Made by a program: the position numbers and the translations under genes. The notes under the pieces were generated by a model that was not told the DNA's origin, made no database searches, and saw nothing but the letters and a program-made list of their open reading frames with translations. DNA of 64,000 bases, taken from positions 1 through 64,000 of the forward strand of contig MU839843.1 of the NCBI GenBank assembly GCA_030411725.1. Direction: 5' to 3'. Positions 31,959 through 43,573 of the stretch are shown here, one piece after another (positions within the stretch are counted from its first letter, which is position 1; every line of letters begins with the position of its first letter). Origin of the DNA: Echria macrotheca. Taxonomy: Eukaryota > Ascomycota > Sordariomycetes > Sordariales > Schizotheciaceae.

Positions 31959-33145
31959 TCATTTCCAAGAAGAACCAACGATCACAGCAGAGTCGCAACC
32001 TGAGGGCACGGTGTAGCTTCGGTTAGGATCGCTCTCCCAGGTGACACCCCCGGTGCTCTCAACCTTGACAAACTTGTACTGAAACACTGTACCAGCCGGC
32101 AAATTGGCGGTAAAACTCCACACTGGATTGGAACTTGTGTATCCCGATGCCGACAAAGCCGGAGCAGATGCCGGATTCCAGTTCCCTAACTGGGGAATGG
32201 AACCGACAATCTTGATGGTTTGCCCGACCACCGTGGCAACTCTTTCCTGGAACGTCACCGCAATATTGGCTGCCGGCGTGCACGTCGGGCTGCTTGTTGG
32301 CGTTGAAGTCGTCGAGGTCGGGCTCGGATTCCCACCGGATCCGGCGCTGATGGCAATGTCCGCACACGAGAGATAGATCTGACCGGTCTGGAACGAGTTC
32401 CATTTGAATGAGAGCAATGTGTGTTCCGAGCTGTAGTTCGGGATCTTGATGCGCTTTGTTACCGGGTATCCACCAGCGATGCTTGTGTAGCAGGATCCCC
32501 TGGGTGCGTTATCAACACCCTGGCAAGCGCGCCTCTCGGAAGCCCCAAAGGCATTGCATGTGAACCAATCGTTCCTCCAGCAGGGTTGTCCAGGAGAGCA
32601 GTCGGGGTTGTAGCCGCAGGACTGGCCGGAGACGTCGGCGCAGGAGAGTGTCCCGGCCTCGAAACAGTCCTCTGCGGCTTGCTTCTCGTCCGCAGTTGGG
32701 AGATACCCCGGGATGAGGAACTTGTTGACGAGCGTCTGGTTCTGGCATATACGGTAGCTGAACATGCCGCCATGATCGCCGTTGTGGTCAACGCACCACT
32801 GCACATCGACCGAATCACCCGCTTTGTAGCTAACCACCGGGGAGTGTCCCCAGTTAGTTGCTGGCTGGTTGTAGTCGATGCCGACGCGCGCATTGTACCC
32901 GCATGGCCCACTTCGACCCACTGGTGCAATGTTGAGATCCGGCCAGGCTACAACCGGCTCGAGGATGGAGCATTCGGGGCAAGAATCCAGACCAGCCTGC
33001 GAGCGTGTCAGTAAGCCCTCTGCGTTCTTGCGGAGTAGCGACATACCTCTGCACCTAGCCTCGTCCGGCTTGAGGGAACTGTTAGATACCCATGACCACT
33101 CACGGTCGTCACCGCTGACAGGAAGGCCAAGAGAGTGATCTTCAT
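31959..33145 (-). CDS. AA13 starch-active lytic polysaccharide monooxygenase with CBM20
   Basis: Two exons, 33047-33145 and 31959-32996 (50-bp intron), give 378 residues. The signal peptide ends so that His18 (GHGYLTVPSSRTRLG) becomes the mature N-terminus, the first arm of the copper histidine brace; the second His is in NGDHGGMF. Cysteine-rich AA13 blocks follow (DSCPECSILEPV, RSGPCGYNARV, CGYNPDC, WRNDWFTCNAF, CQGVD) ending in YLSCADIAI. A Ser/Thr/Pro linker (about SPTSTTSTPTSSPTCTP) leads to a C-terminal CBM20 starch-binding domain (VGSIPQLGNWNPASAPAL, WESDPNRSYTVP). The enzyme oxidatively cleaves alpha-1,4 links in retrograded starch with copper and O2 or H2O2. Electron donors would be needed; none is linked here. 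Confidence 0.93.
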
Positions 33146-34024
33146 TTTGGTGAGCCCTTTGCAATGGACGATTGGTGACTGGAGTTCCTTGTCAGCTACC
33201 TTACTGAATCATGCAACCTCGAACGGCATCTGAGATGTATTAATTGCTGATCTAACGCCAACCATTAAATACGCAAGAGATGGCTTCTTCTTTATCACAA
33301 GCAGTTCCGATCAACCCCGTCCAAGCTCAGCCGCGCAAGTAAGGTCGTTCTCGGCCCTTCCCTGTCGGCGACTGCGTAGGGAATGAGACCGAAGAACGTC
33401 ATCTGCCAGCACAATACAGTGGTGGGTGGGCCTCGTCGAGGACATACTGGGATCTTGTGTGGCTCAGGGGATTCGATCGATGCAGGATCAACGGATCTCT
33501 GAAGATCCGGGGCCCCGATGAACTGTGGGGAACGACTGCCGATACCCTGGTAGCCGATGCATCGGCTAGTAGTGCCGGTGCTTTTTCGGACCGTGGCCCA
33601 GAGACGGTGACATGCTCCGTGGTGGGCAGCGACGAGATGTAGCAAACGGTCCGAATCTCTGATCCTTTTTTAACCGCTCGGGGCCTGGCCTCCGTACAAC
33701 ACACTACTCCTCTTCAACATGATCTCACGTTCCAACGTTCTCTGCAAAACATTTGACAGCATCCTCGGCTGCAACTCTGCCAGCCTTGGCGTGAGGGGTG
33801 AGTTGTGCTGAGCAGCAAGATGGTAAACCGTGGTGCAAATTGCCTTGTGTTGCATCGTGCTCTGGGTTAACATATCTCTTTCTGCAGACAGGTACCTTAC
33901 TTACGCTCGAGTATTTCACGAGTGTGGGTCATCTTATTCCCTCCCTCCATCAAGCGCAATACAAAACAAGGCATGGAGGGAATGATGAAGGGCTTTTTTC
34001 TCGTTAAAATCCTATATACGGTTC
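33146..34024. other. Intergenic region, no gene seen
   Basis: Several small overlapping frames on both strands without domains. The left part holds the LPMO promoter and the right end the 3' UTR of the dehydrogenase gene. Confidence 0.45.
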
Positions 34025-35176
34025 CTAGAGGGATGCCTTCTGAGCTCCCTCATTAACAAGAGTGTACCGATATCTCGCCTTGCCGGCTTCCATGTCTACA
34101 ATTGCCTTGTTTGCATCCTTCATGGGCACCTCCTGAATCCACGGCCTGACATTCTTCTCCACGGCCAGCTCGAACATCTCCCGAATATCGCGGGGTGACC
34201 CAATCAGAGACCCGGTGAGCTTCAGGCGCTTAAAGATAAAGCCTAACGCCTGTAGATTTGGTAGCCCATCGTCGGGCGCACCAACCTGGACGAACGTGCC
34301 GTCCATGCCGAGAAGATTGAGATACCGCATCATCGGCATGTGCGTCGACGACACGGTGCAAACAATCAAGTCGAGAGAGGAAGCGTGCTTCTTGTCCCAG
34401 TCAGCTTCTTCATCGGTTGCGATGAAGTCGGTGGCGCCCATCTTGAACGCGTCCTCCTTCTTGGCCGATGTCCGCGACACCACCACGACCTTGTCCGCGC
34501 CAAGTGCCTTGGCCCACATGACGCCGAAATGGCCGAGGCCACCGAGACCGATGATACCCACGCGCTTCCCCGGACCGGCCCCGTGGAACTTGAGAGGGGC
34601 GTAGGTGGTCACGCCGCCGCACAGCATCGGTGCGGCTTCGGCAGATGGGATCTGATCCGGAATCTTGATGGCGAAGTGTGCCGGAACTCGGTTGTACAAG
34701 GCATAGCCGCCGTATGACTTATCGCCGTTAAAGTGTCTGCTGTTGTACGTGGCGGTGTGCCACTTGGAGCAGTAGTTCTCATTGCCCGATGCGCACGCTT
34801 TGCAGTCGCCCTTTCGGCCCTGGCAAGAATCGCTCTGCGCCCCGACACCGAGACGATCCCCGACCTTGATCCCTTGCACTTGGGACCCAACCCGGACAGC
34901 GAATCCCACAATCTCGTGACCTACACAGCACGGGTAGTCTGTGGGACCCTGGATTTTGTCAGCATCAAAGAAAGACCGGGGAGAGGGAGAGAGTCTTACC
35001 CAGCCGCTCCGCAACGTGTGCAGGTCACTTCCGCAGATACCGCAGTGTGTGATCTTGATGTCGATATCGGTCTCCTCCCATCGCTTGGGCTCGAACTCGC
35101 CCCACTTCATGTTGCCCTCGGCAGCGCTGGCATCGTAGCCAAGCCACCCCTCGAACTTGTATGGCTGTGTCGACAT
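34025..35176 (-). CDS. Zinc NADP-dependent alcohol dehydrogenase (cinnamyl/ADH6 type)
   Basis: Exons 35000-35176 and 34025-34948 give 366 residues. The 51-bp intron (34949-34999) is a multiple of three with no stop, so the frame reads through it; the family alignment shows those residues are extra. Catalytic zinc ligands sit in HCGICGSDLH and CVGHE. The structural-zinc lobe is a Cys-rich stretch (SCQGRKGDCKACASGNENYC). The Rossmann loop is GLGGLGHFGV, followed by VVVSRTSAKK, whose basic residues suit NADPH. The protein reduces aromatic or aliphatic aldehydes to alcohols in the cytosol, and is often involved in detoxifying plant-derived aldehydes. A shorter Met than the full open frame is used because upstream codons are not conserved-looking. 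Confidence 0.9.
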   Translation of the reverse strand: MSTQPYKFEGWLGYDASAAEGNMKWGEFEPKRWEETDIDIKITHCGICGSDLHTLRSGWVRLSPSPRSFFDADKIQGPTDYPCCVGHEIVGFAVRVGSQVQGIKVGDRLGVGAQSDSCQGRKGDCKACASGNENYCSKWHTATYNSRHFNGDKSYGGYALYNRVPAHFAIKIPDQIPSAEAAPMLCGGVTTYAPLKFHGAGPGKRVGIIGLGGLGHFGVMWAKALGADKVVVVSRTSAKKEDAFKMGATDFIATDEEADWDKKHASSLDLIVCTVSSTHMPMMRYLNLLGMDGTFVQVGAPDDGLPNLQALGFIFKRLKLTGSLIGSPRDIREMFELAVEKNVRPWIQEVPMKDANKAIVDMEAGKARYRYTLVNEGAQKASL

Positions 35177-36786
35177 GGTGGTGGAGATTTGGATTGATGA
35201 GCAGGTTAGAGAGAGATGATGGGAAAATGATGCCTCAACCCAGGTTCGTTTCCATGTGTTATATATGTGCCCTTTCCCCTCGACAGTGTCCACCCCCTCC
35301 AGGGGTCTCGCCGCTCGAGAGCTAGCGGTAGATGGTGTTCCCTGGACGAAGTAGCATGGAGCAGGCTAGCGATAAGGAGAAAACTTTGATATCTGACAAA
35401 TCCCGGTTTCCATGAGGTGCCGGCTTGCCAAGTTCCGAGGTCCACCGGGGGCGCTAGGGCAATATTGTCGTGATGTCCTGCATGTTGATATCGACGTCTA
35501 TCGCGGCCATCTCATAGGAGAGGATACCTCTGGACCCCCTCATCCTCGGGAATAAGTCTGCGTATCTCCAGGAATTTGACAAAGTCTTGGATCATAATGA
35601 ATGGCCGACGGTCCCGGCGGTCTGTGGACAGAGGTTAGCGAGTCAGTTCAGACGGGCCGGTTTCGACAGGCGATATCCACTTTCATGTTGCAGAACACTG
35701 CGTGGAAACCCGCAGAAGCCGCCTCCATGAGTTTCGGAGATCGCAGATAAACCCCTTACCTATCGATCCAGAAACCAACGCCGGCAACACCGGGCGGTTC
35801 CAGAAAACCGGCTCCGGGTGGGGACAGACAATTTACGCGATCACTATGACCCGCAGCAAGAGCCACCGTTTACGTCACTGTGGGTTGCAGGTGAACCTGG
35901 ATTGACCCCACGTTTTTGTTAAAATAACACAGAGAAAGAGTGCACCCGCTTTAAAACCCTCGGAGGGCCGAGGGCAAAGAGGCATTGAGTCGGCACGGGG
36001 GCAACCTACACCTGAAATGTGGTTTGGACCTGTGGCTGGTCATGTGGCTGGTCCAGGGGGTCTGAATATCCCTGTTATGTATTTAAACCCCTTTTTCGTT
36101 CCTAGGGGTTAGAAACAGCGATGCTTTCTTTTCATTTCGCTCCTGACGGTAAAGGTAGCCTGCTACCACACTCTACCTCTGATCATATGAAGATCTTTGC
36201 TTGTGCCGGCACTTGTGTGTGCCTAACCAAAGGTCTCAGCCACAATAGTCGTCTAGGGACGCGTTGAGCAATGCCCTCTTTTAAGATTTTCGTCGTTAGG
36301 ACTTTAGCTCCTGACTTTGAGGGACGATTGCCTGCCTCCGGAACTCAAGAACGCGAAAACACTCCGAACATACTCCGCAAAACAACATAGCGAAAATCAT
36401 TTTTAACGCGTATACGATACGCACTGCTGTAAATGTTAAAATTAATGGATTTATATCCGTAGAATTAATTCATCGTCCTGTAACATACGCGTATCGTATA
36501 CGCGTTGAGATATTAATGGGATATCTGTTTACCATTGACCCTTTGAAGGCCTTAACATGGGTGACACTTTTCTCTATATTGTTGAGACCTCATATTGTTT
36601 TTATATGTGGTGCTAATGAAAGTTTGCTTGCAACCCACAGCAGTGACAGACATGGCGAGACCTTGCAAAGAAAAAAAATCGGCAAGCCTGCCATCCCTCA
36701 GCATTCCGCAGCTATTAAAAACAATGTGTCAATGTGTCAAGAAATGACTGAAGAAAACTCTAGAACCAGTCAATGCAAGTCTGGTA
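35177..36786. other. Long intergenic region containing a large inverted repeat
   Basis: No gene is supported. The sequence becomes AT-rich between about 36380 and 36600 and holds a perfect 18-bp inverted repeat (listed separately). Confidence 0.45.
36405..36506. repeat. Perfect 18-bp inverted repeat around a 66-bp AT-rich spacer
   Basis: AACGCGTATACGATACGC (36405-36422) recurs exactly inverted at 36489-36506. Each arm is itself partly symmetric (GTATAC, CGTATACG). It could form a hairpin, be a miniature inverted-repeat element, or be paired sites for a DNA-binding protein. Confidence 0.8.
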
Positions 36787-37318
36787 TCATGATTCCATAC
36801 ACTCCGCTGGGAACGCGCCAAAGTGCGACATTGCCTCCATCATGGTCTCGCGATTCGGCCTCATGCCTTCGCCTGCCATCGTCTCCATCAGCCGGAACGA
36901 GTTCACGTACAGAGCCGGACAAAACGTTCCGACGAACCGGGCGTCAATCTCTCCGACGTTCTCGTATTTGTACGGCGCTCGCAAAGGGACCGTGACGTGG
37001 TCGCCCGGCCCGGCATCAATCTTGTGGCCCTCGACGTCGTGGAAGCGGACCTGGCCTGACAGTACGACAAACGTCTCGTCGTGTTTTTCATGCCAATGTG
37101 GTGGCAAGCCGGCCGATTTTGGCGGCAATGTAAACTCAATGGCGCCGACGCGACCACCTGCAGATAAAGTTGGTCACGTTATCTAGGTCTAAGGGAAAAC
37201 CATGGGACACTAACTCACCTGTGTTTGTCCCATCTTCAATGATCCGACACGTCAAGAATCCTAATCGGAGTATCTCCCCCCCATTTGATCGTACACAGGA
37301 AATAAGCTTTCTTGGCAT
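36787..37318 (-). CDS. Small cupin-domain protein
   Basis: Two exons (37219-37318, 36787-37157; 61-bp intron) give 156 residues. The cupin-2 barrel is evident: PPHWHEKHDETFVVLSGQVR supplies the His-x-His and Glu metal ligands of motif 1, and the GPGDHVTVPLRAPYKYEN segment matches motif 2. The start is placed at MPRKLIS, where similarity to small fungal cupins appears to begin; the open frame extends 64 codons further upstream (37510). Such proteins bind metal and act as dioxygenases, isomerases or sugar or acid binders; function here is unknown. Confidence 0.75.
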
Positions 37319-38008
37319 GATCCTCGTCTCTGGACGCGTCGTCGGTGCATGGTGTGTTGCCGGCATGGCTATTTGTTGTCTCGCAGTTATTTGTGGATAC
37401 TGGTAAGGTGTGCTAGCTCCAGTCGGTGAGTTCAGTTCCTCGCTGCGAAGGTGTAGGGTTGTGAAGATGAAAACCTGTTCGTCCGGACGAATATCAAGTC
37501 GGGCCGTCATGTTCTCGTCATCGTAAGCAACGCGGTACCAGACCCACTATCACCCCATTATCTCCTGATATTCCATAACCCATCATACTCATGCCTATAC
37601 AAGGGCACATGGACGCAAACAGAGTTCTCTGCAATCACTGGATTTTCCAAATAGCATTACGGGGATTGTCTGTAACCTTGGCCTGTCCGACGATGGCCAT
37701 GCTTGGCGTTGGGTCCCAGGGCAGCTCAAAACGCAGCCGCAGCCTGATTACCCGTCACCGGAAGATCGGCGCTTTGTATTTGGGGGTTTAGTACCGGAGG
37801 CATATATATTACCGACTATAACCTGCGGGGGCTGGACGGGCGCTACTTTATCCAGAGTACCTTAGGTAGATTACACACCGGCAGTGTCTCCATCCGGTCG
37901 TCCAAAGTCAGTAAAACCTTAGCTTCTACTCGATTCCTCGACTTCTAGAAGCATGCGGAAAGCAAAAACACCAGTCAAAACTGTCCCTTTCGGTAACAGC
38001 TAGAAGGG
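37319..38008. other. Divergent intergenic region
   Basis: No coding or RNA feature recognised, apart from the possible N-terminal extension of the cupin gene up to 37510. Confidence 0.45.
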
Positions 38009-39848
38009 ATGGCAGTCCGCATCGCGTGGTCCCTGAGCCTCTTGGTTATCGTCCATGCAACAGCAGCAGCGTCAAAATCTGCGGCAAGAATATGGCCTCG
38101 ACAATACGCAGACACGCCATTGTCGACTCCGGAATGCATCGAAAAGTCACTCTCTAACCCCAGTTGGTACATCGTCAGCCCTATGATGGTGACGGTTAAT
38201 GCATCGACCGGAGGCACAATCGGCGACCTGCAGTTCTTGGCTACAAACACCGCAACTGGGTCCACGGCGTTGTGCGACAAGCGGGATTTTGACCTCGATC
38301 CCCATGACCCTGTGGCTCAGGATGAGTGGCATAGCTGCAATGTCACGGACCTGGCATTCCAGTTCCGTCTTGCGGCATTCGAGATGCGGCTGAAGGGGAG
38401 CTGGAGGTGCGGAGCCAACTCATCGTAAGAATTACTCCTGAGGCCGATGGATGTTGTATACTAATCGAGGCAGGTTTATCTTTTCAGGAGGCGGTCCTTG
38501 GGAGGAGCCGTTGGTTCAGGGATGCATAGATAACGACCAAGGGAAACGAGGGGAGGAGACCTTGTGCATCATGGGTAACTCCCAGGTGTCGGCCGCCCTT
38601 ACGAGTCCCGTCGCTATAACTCCGCAGCTGCCGATCCTTCCGTACACCCCATCTGAGACATATCGCCGATGCCCCGACCGATCTACAGACCCAGAGTGGA
38701 TTATTGACAAGTTCGCGTTCCAGCATCACCTCTCACGGGTTTACAACGCGACGAAGGAGTCCTTTGACTTGTTTCTCAACCTGACGAGTATCTCCAGCAA
38801 TGAAACTGTACCATGTTCGATTGCGGTGGACCAGCGAACTGGTGCAGCCGCCAAGGGTACCTCGTTGTGGGTGAAATGTAGAGAGACCCCCAGGAACGGG
38901 TCCCGGATATCAGAGACCGAGGTGATGCTAGATCCAGAATACGGCATCTTGGGCGTGAGACAAGCCTGGAATTGCACAGATAGGATTGAAGGGATTGACC
39001 CGTATGTGCCCTCACTCTCGATTTCTCCATCGTTCTCAAGCTCGTGGATCTAACTCGTCACAGGGATAAGTACAGCGGCACCGGGTTTCTTGTGACTTCC
39101 CTGCAGTGCGGAAGCCCTATGAACGTCACCCTCCGAGACAGCCAGAATCGGGAAATCGGAATCAAGACTGATTACAACTGTACCCTCCCCCCTTCGCCCT
39201 CGGGCGATCCGATTCGATTCTCCGGGTACTCTCCGGAAGCGCCAACGATGCCTCACACCCTTTACAGCCGGAGCTGCACCATCGGGTCGCTTCTCAACGC
39301 GACCAGCATCGACCTCCGCGACTATCGCATCCAGTCAACGACTTTCACCCCGGGGTACAACAAGACAGGTGTCCTGGTTCTTGGAACATTTAACTTGACC
39401 AACCCCGGGTCCGGCGACACGTACCAGCTGGAGCAGATTCCCATTTCGCCGGATGGCTTGTGGCACGAGTGTGTTCCAGGAGCAGAAAGAGGCCTGCCCT
39501 GGCAGCTGGTCGACTGCCAGTATCTCCTCGATAGGAAAGCGGGCCGAATAGGATTCAAGTTGCAGTGGTACTGCGACGACAGGGACCCTAACCATGCGTA
39601 CGTCCACTATGCCCTTGATGATTTTCCTTGGGAAACATTTGAACCAGTCGATAGCTGACGGGACAAGAATCCTTTTCAACGCCACCGCGACGGCCAACCT
39701 CCCCATCGAAACGTGCGGAAAGATATTCGAGTCACCTCCGAGCGAGATTTGTACTCTCCGGGACGCTTTGAAGCTACCCGTAGTAAGCCTGACGTGGGAA
39801 GCTTCATCAGGTCCGATGGATCGGGGTCCAATCTTGCCGTGGCTATGA
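38009..39848 (+). CDS. Unknown secreted glycoprotein with three Cys modules
   Basis: Four exons (38009-38424, 38474-39001, 39064-39601, 39648-39848) give 560 residues. A signal peptide (MAVRIAWSLSLLVIVHATAA) is followed by roughly three related modules. Each opens with a W-I/Y-V/I hydrophobic strand (WYIVSPMMV, WIIDKFAF, TTFTPGYN region), carries NxS/T sites, and closes with a W..C pair (GSWRCGA, QAWNCTD, LQWYCDD). This pattern recalls the small AA1-like beta-barrel modules of fungal secreted proteins, but I do not recognise the family. The last intron uses a weak GTCCAC donor; a better GTACGT four bases earlier would break the frame, so one base may be missing there. Confidence 0.6.
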
Positions 39849-40015
39849 GCTGATTGCGGGCCCAATCCGGGACCTGTAAAGCGGGAGTATTCAAGGCGCG
39901 ACGCTTGAACCCACGCTCGAAACCACGGGTTCGTGTCCACTTGGCCATTTGGTATGAAGAGTCGGCGTAATACAGGACCCATTGACAGCCTTCATGCTAG
40001 AAGCACGTGACCTCT

Positions 40016-43000
40016 TCAGCGGCGACTTGCTTTTCCGTGCTGGACGTCTGCAGCCCTGACTTCATCGTCTTCCTGGCCCCTTGACGTGCTCCTCCGCCTG
40101 GAAAAAGGGTTCATGTTGAGAGACATCCGTGATGATCGCGGACCCGTCAATTCTCTTGTGCTTCTTCGAGAAGGAGATCGCTGGACGGATTCGAAGCCAT
40201 CATGATCGCTGAAGGGCGACAGGGTGTGCCTGGAGCCCCCGACTTGCGCAGAGAAAGTGAACCCTGGAGAGCCCGCTTCTGACGGTGAGGACATCTGCTG
40301 TATAAGGGAAGCCGAAGATGATGTGATAAAGCTGCTCCTGTTATCCGGCCGCGGTGTCTCGTGCCCAGAATTTGACATCTGGCTCATGGAGCTGGAGGGG
40401 CTATGTATGTATGGCGGCTCCTTGTTTGCCTGGTTTTTCTGGTTGTCCCAAGACTTGCTGATACTGCCCAGAAGCATCTTATATGTGTCACCCGTGGAAG
40501 GCTCCATGTCAATCACATCTCTAGTAAGCCGCAAGTTAGTGAAAACAAACCTTTCTCAAGATGGAAGACATTTGATACATACGGGAGGCCCTCTTGCTGC
40601 ATGAAATCGTCCAACCTCTTCATTCTCGCCCACCCTTCATTATCGTGGCCAAAAGCAATGAACTGCAACGTAATCGGGCGCACTTCTTCAAAAACCTCTT
40701 GCCACGTCGGATTCCCGGCCGGTTCTCGGCTCGTGGACTGCAGTGTCTTCGGATCTTGCCCTGCTATTGACAGGATGGTGAACTTGAGGAGCTCGTCGAC
40801 TTCTGTGGGATATTTCTGACCCTTCCATCTTCCGTCGGTCAAAATCAGCACCGTTTTCTTTCTTTCGCCTTCCAGGTATGGGGTCCCCGGAGGGAATATT
40901 TTCGAAAGCTGTGCCGTTATGCTTGTCTCGGTGTGGTTTTTCCCGCCTGGATCCTTCGGTTTGGCACGTTCCATGGCCTTAAGAAAATGATTGACCTCCT
41001 GTTTCTGGTTTTTTCCTGTCGGTACTTTTGCTGTCGTGGTCGGGTCGGTGAAGAACAGCTCGATTCCATCGCTGTCATAGTCGAGCGCTCTCCACGCCAG
41101 TATCTTGAGAACATAGGTAGCCTCTTCCCAATGTTGACTCATGGTTGAGCCATTGTCAACGAGAAAAATCTAGACATCGCGGTCAGATAGGCTGTCTAAT
41201 GGATCTAGTTGTACATCGTAAACTTACAAGATCACGATTTTCGTAGTGTGGATACAGTGGATCCTCAGAGAACTTTCCCTTGACAGACTTGTGAGGGTTT
41301 CGGAAGAGAGACCGACCATTTCCCAGCTCCTTTAATTTCCCTCCCATCTTATGTACGTTGAGAGGTTCTGGATGTGATTCCGTAACCGTAGAATACAAAG
41401 AACCGGTGGAGGGGACAGTTTCGTCGGATATCTGGTGCAGCCCCGCTGATGTGATTATTGGAGGCATGGGCGGTCTCTGTGGCTCGCGCTGGTTGAATCT
41501 CTCGAGAATGGCTTGTCGATGGACCGAACGCTGGGCGGTTGGCTTGATGGCTGACTGGGTGACTGAAGACTCGTTTCGGATTCGAGCCCTGCGAATTGTA
41601 CCCCCATTGCTTTCCTGCTCATGGCGGAAATGTCGCTTGGCTACATCTGAATCAAGACGATTGACACCCCCGTCGGATTCTTGGCGGATCTCGGCTCGCA
41701 GATCAATCTCTTGGAGCATCTGCTCAATAGTGGTTGGCACCTCGCTCTTTCCCTTCCCGACGCTGCTGAAAAGACGTTGGAAGTGGTTCGAGACTTGTAG
41801 CGCTTCCCACCTGTTTTCTGCAGGCGTAAGCATGTAATCATCAACCATGTCAAGGACCGAGGAAGTGAACTTGTCGCTACGCCGAGTGTTTGCCCGCAGG
41901 TATTTGTGCCAGTCCGTAACTATATCGAGTACGTTCTTATTGTCGTGAAACACATCGGTCGTTGGGCCATTGCTCGATTTCGTGTGCTCGTGTTGACGAA
42001 TCCTGTCGTAAATTTTGACTCCTTGATCTCCGAGAACGACGTAAGTGGCAGCAACAGAGAAGACACAGCCAAGCGACCACACGTCACTGTTTTGACATAT
42101 CTTATCTGGCAGGGCCGCATCGAGCGAACTGCTTTCGGTATCGAGCCAGCGGGCCTTCTCGGGAGCGGCTAGATCGTGGCATCAGTCAGCAAACCTCTGT
42201 CAGTAGCGCGGATAGTTGCTTACCATAGGTCCTAGTGCCCCCATATACCTCGGCTCTGGGGCGAAGATTTTGGTCATGCCGTGCCCGTTGTATCGAAGAG
42301 TCACCGGGGTCAGCCAGCTTGAAGTGGTCCCCCACTCTGAGGATATTTTCGGGTTTGATGTCGCCATGCCAGCTAATCCGACCCGTTGTTAGTCATAACG
42401 GCGTAACTTGATTACCAAGGAGGTACATACAAATCGTATTGATGGCCATTTATATCAAGACAATGGATCTCTGTCAGAGTGGTTGCGACTTCGGACAGCG
42501 ACTGCCAAAACGATGTGATTTCATCGTAGGATATCGGTGGCGATTCCGCGACTACGGCCCCGGCGAGGTCATAATCTGCATACTCCAGAAGAATGTTGTA
42601 GGTCGGACGCTCGGGATCGGCTCTTGACTCGAAACAGCCGTAGTATTGGATCATGCCGCTCTGGTTGCGCAGGGCGCGGAAGGTCCTAACCTCCTTGTCA
42701 TAACTCGACTTGAGCGACTGTGAGAATTCCTTGACAGCGAATCGGTAGTACAGGCCGTCTGAGGGTGCACCCTGTGCAGATGTGGTTAGCCATAGGTACC
42801 TAGTTGGACCAACCGGAAGGGAGCTGCGGTGGAACGAGTCCTACCTGGCTTGCCTGCCTATGCTCTGCGTTCTCGTCTTCCACCAAAACGGGGCCAATCT
42901 CCGAGTCCAGTCCCTTGGCATCGACGAACTCCTTGGGTATATGGACTTCATATAGCCTGGCGTGGTAATCTGAATGCGCCTGCTCGGCAAGAATTGGCCG

Positions 43001-43573
43001 CTTGGCGTGATATGGGATGACTGTGCCGTAATGAACCTGATGGTCCCACTGACCGCCTACTTCAAAGACCAAGGGGCACCATGCGGATTGGGCCCTGACA
43101 AAATCGTCGTAGAATGATCGGAAGCCTGGCCCGAGACATTCCTGCAGCGCAGCCCGGTCGAGTTGTTGCTCAAGGTATTCGCGAGTGAAGGGAAGTTGGT
43201 GGTCTTGTAGTCGACGGAACAGAGGTGCCAATCCGGGTTGGTCGAGCTCTAGCAGGATGTACAGAATACGGCACATGGGAGGGATATGGTCGGGAGTGAT
43301 GTCCGGCGGCTCGTCGGAAAGCTTGTCGTGGGCGTCTTGAAGAATGCTGTACAAGCAATTGTAGAGGCTGGTATCTCCGGTGTCGTACTTAGCCTTGAGC
43401 GCCTCCGTCAATGAGTTGACCAGAACGAAGATGTGGCCATCAGGAGATTTCCGCTCGTACACGGCTCGGAGCTTCTTCACCTCGTCGTGCAGCGTATCCC
43501 GGCCCTGAAGACCCCCAGTGGATTCCCGCGACGCTGCCGACGGCGACTCGGGGTTCAAGGGGCGACGCGACAT
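40016..43573 (-). CDS. Protein kinase fused to a von Willebrand A domain
   Basis: Six exons: 42845-43573, 42431-42771, 42225-42372, 41228-42168, 40583-41169, 40016-40520, about 1083 residues. A helical N-terminal region (about 1-240) precedes a kinase domain. FAVKEF gives the ATP lysine and WHGDIKPEN the catalytic loop. LADPGDS stands in place of DFG, and APEKARW follows the activation segment. A disordered linker leads to a vWA domain starting IFLVDNGSTMSQHWEEA, whose DxSxS metal site is degenerate (DNGST), and running to TILSIAGQDPKTL and beyond. The tail is Ser-rich and basic. At 42239-42242 the C run appears one base short: restoring it gives VYGGTRTYAAPE, the conserved activation-loop end, and a whole number of codons. 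Substrate unknown. Confidence 0.75.

Noticed and set aside
34949..34999. Treating the dehydrogenase as a single uninterrupted exon
   Set aside because: The extra 17 residues sit beside the zinc loop, and GTAAG/CCAG borders mark a normal intron.
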